From positions 1-31,769 of the forward strand of contig CAMLKF010000014.1 in assembly GCA_946480575.1 (NCBI GenBank): a DNA stretch of 31,769 bases, given 5' to 3'. Positions within the stretch are counted from its first letter, which is position 1; every line of letters starts with the position of its first letter. The notes beneath the pieces are model-generated. The model made no database searches, had not been told where the DNA came from, and saw nothing but the letters and a program-made list of their open reading frames with translations. Positions 7,299 to 12,763 of this stretch are shown in pieces. The position numbers and the translations under genes were made by a program. The stretch is from an uncultured Nitrososphaera sp. Lineage in GTDB: Archaea > Thermoproteota > Nitrososphaeria > Nitrososphaerales > Nitrososphaeraceae.

Positions 7299-7667
7299 CT
7301 ATTGTTGTTGCGTCAAGAAATCATCAGGCGTTCTTGGCTTGCCATCTTTGAAAACCATTTTAGGCATGTGTCTCATCGAAAAAGAAGCCGCGGCAAGTAA
7401 CACTGGCTCAAACTCTTTTCCCAAATCCGTTAGCTCATACTCCACTCTAATTGGATAGTCTGATACAATTCTTCTCCTAACAATTCCAAACTGTTGGAGT
7501 TCTCGCAAACGCTGAGTGAGAACCTTTGGTGTAATGCCTTCTATATTCTCCAGAAAGCGATTAAACTGTGCGGTGCCTCTAAGCATTTCCCTTATGATTA
7601 GAACTGTCCATCTTTTTCCTATAATTTTGAAAGTTGTTTCAATCGGACATGATTTGAGCTGTGGCAT
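7299..7667 (-). CDS. HxlR-family transcriptional regulator
   Basis: 122 residues from ATG 7667 (MPQLKSCPIETTFKIIGKRW). HxlR/DUF24 landmarks are CPIE near the N-terminus, IGKRWTVLIIREML, RFNRFLENIEGITPKVLTQRL (the recognition helix region) and YELTDLGKEF. A TTG start at 7709 would add 14 unmatched residues. The family usually senses redox or reactive carbonyl stress through the N-terminal Cys and regulates a neighbouring divergent gene. Here that neighbour is the membrane protein at 7793. Regulation of that gene is inferred from position only. Confidence 0.85.
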   Translation of the reverse strand: MPQLKSCPIETTFKIIGKRWTVLIIREMLRGTAQFNRFLENIEGITPKVLTQRLRELQQFGIVRRRIVSDYPIRVEYELTDLGKEFEPVLLAAASFSMRHMPKMVFKDGKPRTPDDFLTQQQ

Positions 7668-7728
7668 GTTGTAGACGGTCTCTATTATTGAACATCCTCT
7701 ATCGTTCAATCTCTTTCACTTTCCCTCG

Positions 7729-7768
7729 GTAACTTACTATGGGTCTGGTTACGTGAGGCTTATAAACT
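7729..7768 (+). promoter_or_regulatory. Divergent promoter with TATA box and possible HxlR operator
   Basis: CTTATAAACT (7759-7768) is a good TATA box for the plus-strand gene, with start expected near 7790. Just upstream, GTAAC (7729-7733) and GTTAC (7748-7752) form a 5-base inverted repeat, a candidate regulator site. Confidence 0.45.
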
Positions 7769-7792
7769 ATGCTTTTGATACTTGGTATACAA

Positions 7793-8266
7793 ATGAAAGT
7801 ATTAGACAATCATTCGAAACGAACGCAATATGACAGCAAGACAATCTCTATCCTAATGGCCGTTCAAACATGGAGAGTAGTAGGATTTGCTTTTCTGTGG
7901 GGCGTGGGTATAGGAATTATTCCCCCTGTCTTTGGAATACCCGCCGGAGTCGGGGATGTTCTGATTGGACTGACGGCTATCCCCTTTGTCTTTTTCTTGA
8001 AAAAAGGGTATAGCTGGTCCAAGAATGCGGCTGTAATCTGGAACGTATTAGGTATCGCAGATCTAGTTATGGCGATAAGCCTTGGCCTTATTACCTCTCA
8101 GGAACAACTGGCAGCAACTGGAACTGCGACAATGCAAACATTTCCTTGGATCCTTATTCCTGCTATAGCAGTGCCTGTTACGCTAACGCTGCATGGAATC
8201 ACGCTATACCGCTTGAAAGATTGGGAACCAGTACAACAACTGCACAGGGAATTTTCAGGAGCTTGA
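7793..8266 (+). CDS. Four-helix integral membrane protein next to HxlR regulator
   Basis: 157 residues from the ATG at 7793. The in-frame ATG at 7769 lies within or next to the TATA box, so it cannot be the start of a normal transcript. There are four hydrophobic segments (about 23-45, 50-66, 76-98, 112-134). The segment QTWRVVGFAFLWGVGIGIIP followed by PAGVGDVLIGLTA resembles a widespread uncharacterised membrane family found beside small regulators. Function unknown. Likely controlled by the divergent HxlR gene. Confidence 0.75.
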   Translation: MKVLDNHSKRTQYDSKTISILMAVQTWRVVGFAFLWGVGIGIIPPVFGIPAGVGDVLIGLTAIPFVFFLKKGYSWSKNAAVIWNVLGIADLVMAISLGLITSQEQLAATGTATMQTFPWILIPAIAVPVTLTLHGITLYRLKDWEPVQQLHREFSGA

Positions 8267-8289
8267 TGCGATGATGCGTATGGAAAAAT

Positions 8290-8317
8290 GAATTAAGGCT
8301 ATATATAGCCATAATTC
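8290..8317. repeat. 28-base near-perfect palindrome
   Basis: Outer arms GAATTA and TAATTC surround a perfect 14-base core, GGCTATATATAGCC (8297-8310); only the pair 8296/8311 does not match. It sits 23 bases after the membrane-protein stop, at the edge of the cas1 relic region. Candidates are a bidirectional terminator, a symmetric TATA-containing promoter, or an element end. Confidence 0.8.
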
Positions 8318-8360
8318 AAAAGTGCGTTATTAATGGCATAGGCTGCATGCGATTTGACGT

Positions 8361-8396
8361 AAAACACACAAACACACACGCGCGCACACACACGCC
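8361..8396. repeat. (AC)n/(CG)n dinucleotide tract truncating a cas1 relic
   Basis: A run of alternating AC with a short CGCGCG centre begins exactly where the cas1-like frame on the minus strand loses similarity. It looks like a repeat-associated breakpoint. Confidence 0.75.
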
Positions 8397-8683
8397 CGCT
8401 ACCATATCACGAGTAAATCCATACTTTGGCTCAAATAGCTTGACATAGTCTCTAAAATACAGATGTCCTACCCTTGATTCTACGGTGAGCAAGTCCCGCT
8501 TGTTAATAGAGCTATTCACCTTGGCCAGGTACTGGCTCAACCCACTTATGCCGTTGCTTACATCATTCCTGTCCAAGCTCTTCAGAAAGCTGATCTGGCT
8601 TTGAAGAGCTTGGACAGCCACCAACATTTTTTGCAAATACAAAATCGTAGCAAGGTTTCGAAATATGTTTTCATTTTTATAAG
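8397..8683 (-). pseudogene. cas1 relic, central fragment (copy 1)
   Basis: The minus strand reads ENIFRNLATILYLQKM..., then SQISFLKSLDRNDVSNGISG and NKRDLLTVESRVGHLYFRDY, then LFEPKYGFTRD. Every block lines up with the plus-strand cas1 at 8882-10043 (FRNPEKVLYLQK, SQIQFYKSLKKEE, DKRDLLRIEAGAGQLYFRYY, LFSPNYGFNSR). The conserved Glu of the Cas1 active site (VESRVG) is kept. Both ends are missing: there is no N-terminal beta domain, and the C-terminal His/Asp part is replaced by an AC dinucleotide tract. Divergence from the other copy is large, so this is a paralogue and not a recent duplicate. Confidence 0.7.
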
Positions 8684-8762
8684 AAGCCTAGACAAGCGTC
8701 GATATACAAAAAAACACGCTTGTCGGAGGAGATTCTATTTTTACTCCTTGTCTATAAAAAGG
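8672..8762. promoter_or_regulatory. Symmetric region between the cas1 relics with back-to-back TATA boxes and inverted repeats
   Basis: Minus strand CTTATAAAAATG (8683-8672) and plus strand CTATAAAAAGG (8752-8762) mirror each other. TAGACAAG (8689-8696) pairs with CTTGTCTA (8747-8754). Inside these, GACAAGCGT (8691-8699) pairs perfectly with ACGCTTGTC (8716-8724) across a 16-base loop. Confidence 0.5.
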
Positions 8763-8798
8763 CAATCCCCCCTCTTTGTGCTCATTTTTGTGCCGCTT

Positions 8799-8870
8799 CT
8801 ACGTTATGTTGTACGTTATGATTTGTTGGAAAGAGCTTAAAGCTTGGTAATAATAGACAGCATAACGTAG
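8799..8870. repeat. CTACGTTATG inverted/direct repeat set
   Basis: CTACGTTATG at 8799-8808, TACGTTATG again at 8812-8820, and the inverted copy CATAACGTAG at 8861-8870. This is directly upstream of the larger cas1 relic and could be remains of a control region. Confidence 0.55.
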
Positions 8871-8881
8871 GCAATGACGCT

Positions 8882-10043
8882 AAGGGAAAGAAGAACCACT
8901 ACAATGTCAAGCTGTTGAGAGGATATGGTGTTTCTATTAGCCTCAAAGCAAACCGCGTTTACTTGAAAGACGGTACTGATCCGTTTACGGGTCTGGCTGA
9001 AAAGAAAGAGTGGTTTGTTACTCAAATTCCTTATGAACGAATAGTAATAGCCGGCAAGGGCTATATTTCAACTGACGCTATAGAACTGCTTACCGATCAC
9101 AACATTAACGTAATCTTGCTGGATTCATTTGGTAACCTTGTCTGTAATATGAGCCGGGTTATGGTTAGCGACACTGCAACAAAGTACAGGATCGGTCAGT
9201 ATGACACTTTTAGAAATCCTGAAAAAGTGCTATACCTGCAAAAGCAGACCTTGCATGCAAAGTTGGAAAGCCAGATTCAATTCTACAAGTCGCTAAAAAA
9301 AGAGGAGTTAGGTCAATGCATTAAGGGACTGTTGCGGTACAAGGAAAGAATTGACCTGCAACAAGACAAGCGTGACTTGTTGAGAATAGAGGCGGGAGCT
9401 GGGCAGCTTTATTTCCGCTATTATACCTCACTTTTTAGTCCAAACTATGGGTTTAATTCACGAAATGGTGGGCATAAGAACCGGCAACCGTTATGCTTCG
9501 GATGTCATTAACGCGCTGCTAAACTATGGTTATTCTGTTTTGGCAGCTGAAATTGCAAAGTTTGTTTATGGATGCGGGCTTGATCCTTACTATGGCTTCT
9601 TTCACAAAATGGACACTTCGTTTCAGGCTCTGGTTTATGATCTAATAGAGCCCTTCAGATGGCTTGTAGAATAACCTGTTTACAAGCTTGCAGTAGAAGA
9701 GCCAAAGCATGGTCGGATGATCAGGAAGAATGAATATGCTTGGACAAGGGAAGGTAAAGTGGTTCTTGATTCCGGCCTGATTCGCAGATTTTTGGAATTG
9801 CTAGAGAGAATATTTCAGGTTGAACGGCCTTACAAGTTCAAGCATGGGGTAAAGAGAAGAGATGGGTTGTCTATGTGTCAGGAAATAACTATTGCCAAGA
9901 TATCCGTTCAAGAGCTGGCAGATTTTATTGTTTTGCGAAGAAAGCAGGGCCTCCTATTCTGCCAAATAATGGCCCATAATGGCGTCCACTATGCAAAGTC
10001 TAGGCATGCAGCATCGTCATCATCTACTTCAAAGCTATGGTAA
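8882..10043 (+). pseudogene. cas1: cas1 relic, nearly full length (copy 2), one frameshift and one nonsense codon
   Basis: The CRISPR-adaptation integrase fold is readable from end to end. N-terminal beta domain: LLRGYGVSISLKANRVYLKDG, YERIVIAGKGYIS, NINVILLDSFGNLV. Linker: FRNPEKVLYLQKQ. Catalytic domain: RIEAGAGQLYF (Glu), then after a frame change near 9470-9490 RYASDVINALLNYGYSVL, GFFHKMDTSFQALVYDLIEPFRWLVE (His and Asp), an in-frame TAA (9672-9674), and KRRDGLSMCQEITIAKISVQ. The only start codon in the first frame is TTG at 8915; similarity begins upstream of it, so the start is also damaged. The last about 20 codons to 10043 look like read-through and overlap the opposite receiver gene. 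No cas2, other cas gene or repeat array is nearby. CRISPR-type versus casposase origin cannot be decided here. Confidence 0.85.
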
Positions 10044-10438
10044 CTTCTTTTCTTTGTTGCCGTCCCTTTTTCTATCAGTGAAACTAGCATCCGCATCGGT
10101 GCCGGCTTTTCTATAAGTCCGTCTATCTTGACTGACGGCAACACTCTCTTTAGCTCGGACCTGCTAATCTCTAAGGAAGTCATTAGAAAAATCTTGAGAT
10201 CTGGCTTTATGGCTTTGACCTTTCTTACCAAGTCAAACCCATTCATGCCGGGCATTCTAATGTCTGATAAGATTGAATCATACTCTGTTGAATGCTGCTT
10301 AAAGTGCTGCAACGCCAAAATAGGATCTGTAAATTCCTTTACAGCCCAACCACTTCTTTGTAGGGCTATTTTGATAATAATGGCAATGTCTCGCTCGTCA
10401 TCAACTACAAGAATTGATTTTTTGTTTTGCTCTGTCAA
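9989..10438 (-). CDS. Stand-alone response-regulator receiver (copy A)
   Basis: 149 residues, one receiver domain with the full phosphorylation set: acidic pair in ILVVDDERD (13-14), phospho-acceptor Asp59 (ILSDIRMPGMNGFDL), switch Thr in FLMTSLE and Lys in IEKPAP. There is no output domain, only a short acidic tail (FEVDDDDAACLDFA) that overlaps the end of the cas1 relic. The start is TTG at 10438, 7 bases after the MEDS stop, so the pair is one transcript. It is expected to be phosphorylated by a hybrid or orphan kinase, none of which is in the window. Confidence 0.88.
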   Translation of the reverse strand: MTEQNKKSILVVDDERDIAIIIKIALQRSGWAVKEFTDPILALQHFKQHSTEYDSILSDIRMPGMNGFDLVRKVKAIKPDLKIFLMTSLEISRSELKRVLPSVKIDGLIEKPAPMRMLVSLIEKGTATKKRSYHSFEVDDDDAACLDFA

Positions 10439-10445
10439 TTATTTC

Positions 10446-11024
10446 TCACCTTGTCAGTGCTGTAAGGATTAAACTGTGCTGATTTGAGATTTGGCGTTTG
10501 TAACTATTCTGTGTTATTATCAAATTTGGATGAGGGCAGACAACTGTAATCTTTTGATTATTCCTTAGCCATTCAAAATGGGTATTTTGCCACCACCTCT
10601 CAACATGGATGCACTCATCAAATTTCTTACGCCGAGATAGGTTGTCAGCGCAGTCAGCTACAACAATCACTTCGTGGCTTTTTCCGGCGGCAATTCTTTC
10701 CTTTACTATTTCTTCCAACAGAGCCTTAAAATCTTTAAACGGTTCCAAGTCACCATCTAATGCGCGATAATAGAGCGCTTTTAGGCTAAGAACTAGCAGG
10801 TTACCCTTGTTCATATTTTCTTTGTATTTTGTAATTTTTGAAAGTATCTTTGAGATATATAATGTATCTGACGCGTCAACAGAAGCATAAACAGCTAGTT
10901 GACCTTTCTTTAGTCCCTCATTAATGTAGTTTATTGCAACTCCATTACGCTCATCATCGTTATCATATAGCATAATGATATGCTCGCAGCAAGATGGGTT
11001 AACTAAACTTGACATATCTGCCAC
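10446..11024 (-). CDS. MEDS-domain sensory protein
   Basis: 192 residues. The opening CEHIIMLYDNDDERNGVAIN, followed by GLKKGQLAVYASVDASD, is the pattern of the MEDS domain (methanogen/methylotroph, DcmR-type sensory domain). That domain often sits beside histidine kinases and receivers and has a RecA-like fold. Later blocks are EEIVKERIAAGKSHEVIVVADCADNL, VERWWQNTHFEWLRNNQKI and TVVCPHPNLII. No kinase or DNA-binding domain is attached. The gene lies between two receiver genes on the same strand, with a 7-base gap downstream and 53 bases upstream. A role as partner or sensor for the receivers is inferred; the ligand is unknown. Confidence 0.75.
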   Translation of the reverse strand: MADMSSLVNPSCCEHIIMLYDNDDERNGVAINYINEGLKKGQLAVYASVDASDTLYISKILSKITKYKENMNKGNLLVLSLKALYYRALDGDLEPFKDFKALLEEIVKERIAAGKSHEVIVVADCADNLSRRKKFDECIHVERWWQNTHFEWLRNNQKITVVCPHPNLIITQNSYKRQISNQHSLILTALTR

Positions 11025-11077
11025 CTATACCTGGGCCATACGAACTTAGGTACGTTAATAGGTTAGTTGAAATTTTG

Positions 11078-11569
11078 TCAATCATGCTTATGCCTGTACC
11101 CCGCTTTGCTATTACTTAATACCTCTTGAACGGTAGAACAAAGGTAGCCTATACGTGCTGGTTTTGTGATAAATCCGTTTACCTTTATTGAAGGCAGGAC
11201 TTTTTCAAATTCTGTCTTCTGTATCTCAAAAGCTGTCATAAAGCAAATCTTGACTTTATCATCCTGTTTTCTTATTTCTCTGCAAAGTTCAAAGCCGTTC
11301 ATTTTTGGCATGCGAATGTCGAGAATCACTAAATCATAAGCACCAGGTTTGAAGTCCAACAGTGCTTTTTCCGGATCACTATAGCTTTCAACTCTAAAGC
11401 CATCACGACTCAAACCTTCCTTATAGACTGAAATGATATCCATTTCGTCATCAACAAGCAAAATTCTATTCCCCTTGGTAATGGAAGTATCATATTTAGC
11501 GGTCCTCATGCTAGAAACAACGTCATCCTTGTTTAGCGTAATGCCGTTTTCCTTTTGTCGTGGATTCAT
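11078..11569 (-). CDS. Stand-alone response-regulator receiver (copy B)
   Basis: 163 residues: a hydrophilic N-terminal extension of about 34 residues, then a complete receiver with acidic residues in ILLVDDEMD (40-41), phospho-acceptor Asp84 (VILDIRMPKMNGFEL), Thr in CFMTAFE, and Lys in ITKPAR. Its ATG overlaps the TGA of the 32-codon ORF (ATGA at 11569-11566), which implies translational coupling to the genes upstream. No output domain. Confidence 0.88.
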   Translation of the reverse strand: MNPRQKENGITLNKDDVVSSMRTAKYDTSITKGNRILLVDDEMDIISVYKEGLSRDGFRVESYSDPEKALLDFKPGAYDLVILDIRMPKMNGFELCREIRKQDDKVKICFMTAFEIQKTEFEKVLPSIKVNGFITKPARIGYLCSTVQEVLSNSKAGYRHKHD

Positions 11570-11664
11570 TTAACCACACCCAGTACTGACTGGAAGAGTT
11601 CAGCTGTTATCTTGTGTCGCTCAACTTCTGATAAATTCTCAACATGTTCTTTGCAACTGATCAT
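11566..11664 (-). CDS. Hidden 32-codon ORF coupled on both sides to receiver genes
   Basis: The frame reads MISCKEHVENLSEVERHKIT then AELFQSVLGVVK. Its ATG overlaps the stop of the upstream degenerate receiver (ATGA, 11664-11661) and its TGA overlaps the start of the downstream receiver (ATGA, 11569-11566). It fills the gap between them exactly. The sequence is predicted to be mostly amphipathic helix with one Cys. Two stop/start overlaps around one frame argue for real translation; it may serve mainly to couple ribosomes between the receivers, or encode a microprotein. No family recognised. Confidence 0.5.
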   Translation of the reverse strand: MISCKEHVENLSEVERHKITAELFQSVLGVVK

Positions 11665-12101
11665 GAGGTCATCACGCTCCTGTCAAGACGTCTTTCGCCT
11701 TTTTCTTCATACTTTGTCATTGTAGGCGCAGCCATTGAATTTTTGATCAGATTCCCTAACTTTCGCATTACTATGGGCTTCTTTATCACACCGTAAACTT
11801 TCATAGAAGGATGTATTTTTTGAAATTCAGAGATGTCGATTTCAAAAGCAGTCATGAATATTACCTTCAAATCTGGCTTTAGTTCTCTAATCTTTCTTAC
11901 AAAATGAAATCCATTCATACTCGGCATCCTGATACCAGATAGAGCCAAAAAATAATCATTGAAATTCTGTTCAAAATCTTCCAGCGCAGCAAAAGGATCG
12001 GTAAATGCACGAACATTGAGCCCTTGTTTACGTAAGAACCTTGCTGTGTCAGTAACTATTTCTCTATCATCCAAAATCAGGATGAATTCGCTCTGCACCA
12101 T
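11661..12101 (-). CDS. Degenerate receiver protein lacking the phospho-acceptor Asp
   Basis: 146 residues from ATG 12101, which is chosen because the TATA box (12131-12121) lies about 26 bases upstream and makes the transcript leaderless; the frame is open for 28 codons further. The receiver fold is intact: ILILDDRE acidic pair, IRMPSMNGF loop, Thr in IFMTAFE, Lys in IKKPIV. The residue at the Asp position is Gly56 (ALSGIRMP, codon GGT at 11936-11934), one transition from GAT. It therefore cannot be phosphorylated in the usual way and may act as a constitutive or competing partner. It leads the operon with the micro-ORF and receiver B, and is divergent from the ribbon-helix-helix gene. Confidence 0.85.
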   Translation of the reverse strand: MVQSEFILILDDREIVTDTARFLRKQGLNVRAFTDPFAALEDFEQNFNDYFLALSGIRMPSMNGFHFVRKIRELKPDLKVIFMTAFEIDISEFQKIHPSMKVYGVIKKPIVMRKLGNLIKNSMAAPTMTKYEEKGERRLDRSVMTS

Positions 12102-12120
12102 CAAACTACTAGGCACTTGC

Positions 12121-12183
12121 AATAATATAAGGACTAAGTATTGTTTTGTACGAAAATGCATGCAACTGCAAAACTTTTTAACC
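12121..12183. promoter_or_regulatory. Divergent TATA boxes for the receiver operon and the RHH gene
   Basis: Minus strand CTTATATTATT (12131-12121) serves the degenerate receiver. Plus strand ACTTTTTAACC (12172-12182) is about 38 bases before the ATG at 12216. Confidence 0.45.
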
Positions 12184-12215
12184 ATCAGAACAGATTTTCA
12201 AATAATGAGATTATC

Positions 12216-12740
12216 ATGACAAAGAGTAAAAAATCCACCAAGACCGCAAGTTTTAGGATAGACGATTCTCTTCTTGATGCGCTCTTAGGGGAGTCAAATT
12301 CCAAACAGGTAAGTCTGAACACTCTTGTAAATCAGGTCTTAAGAGAATATATCGAGTGGTACGCCAATGCTCCAAAAGTCGGCTATATGATAGTGAGAAA
12401 ATCACTCATATCTGCCATACTCGAAAGATTCAATGATGATGAGATACGGCAACTTGCAAGAATTACAGCCAAACAATCTAGAGAGATTAACTTGTTGTTT
12501 GCAAGCGAATACAGCATAGATTCGGCTCTTAAAATAATTGAATACAAAATGCGTATGTCGGGCTATATTTACCGCAAAGAAATTCATGATGACTATTATA
12601 CCTATATCATAGAGCACGGTTTGGGCCCAAAATGGTCTCTGTACCTCGCAGAGCTCTTCGCCTCAGAGTTTCAGGAAGTTGATCATGAAGCAGAGTTTGA
12701 AAAGTTAGATAATCTACTTGCCTTCAAAGTACGCAAGTAG
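12216..12740 (+). CDS. Ribbon-helix-helix domain protein with helical C-terminal domain
   Basis: 174 residues from ATG 12216. The 25 residues upstream of this ATG in the open frame have no domain match and cover the promoter. The N-terminus, TKTASFRIDDSLLDALLGES then SLNTLVNQVLREYIEW, is a ribbon-helix-helix DNA-binding unit: one beta strand and two helices. The remaining about 115 residues (ILERFNDDEIRQLARITA, DSALKIIEYKMRMSG, YIIEHGLGPKWSLYLAELF) are helical and could bind a ligand or a partner. I recall similar proteins as a thaumarchaeal paralogous family. It is divergent from the receiver operon and could regulate it. Confidence 0.8.
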   Translation: MTKSKKSTKTASFRIDDSLLDALLGESNSKQVSLNTLVNQVLREYIEWYANAPKVGYMIVRKSLISAILERFNDDEIRQLARITAKQSREINLLFASEYSIDSALKIIEYKMRMSGYIYRKEIHDDYYTYIIEHGLGPKWSLYLAELFASEFQEVDHEAEFEKLDNLLAFKVRK

Positions 12741-12755
12741 GTTTAATCTCCAAGA

Positions 12756-12763
12756 CTTTTTTT
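12756..12763 (+). terminator. Oligo-T terminator after the RHH gene
   Basis: A T7 run sixteen bases after the stop, reaching into the stop region of the convergent EF-2 gene. Confidence 0.4.

Noticed and set aside
8601..8840. 79-codon plus-strand frame between the cas1 relics
   Set aside because: Composition and internal echoing come from the inverted repeats and TATA boxes; no domain.
8640..8915. CRISPR array beside the cas1 relics
   Set aside because: The repeats here are inverted and irregularly spaced; no direct repeats of 24-37 bases with regular spacers occur here or elsewhere in the window.
8266..10043. A complete casposon
   Set aside because: No PolB, HTH or nuclease genes and no convincing terminal inverted repeats with target duplication could be found around the relics.
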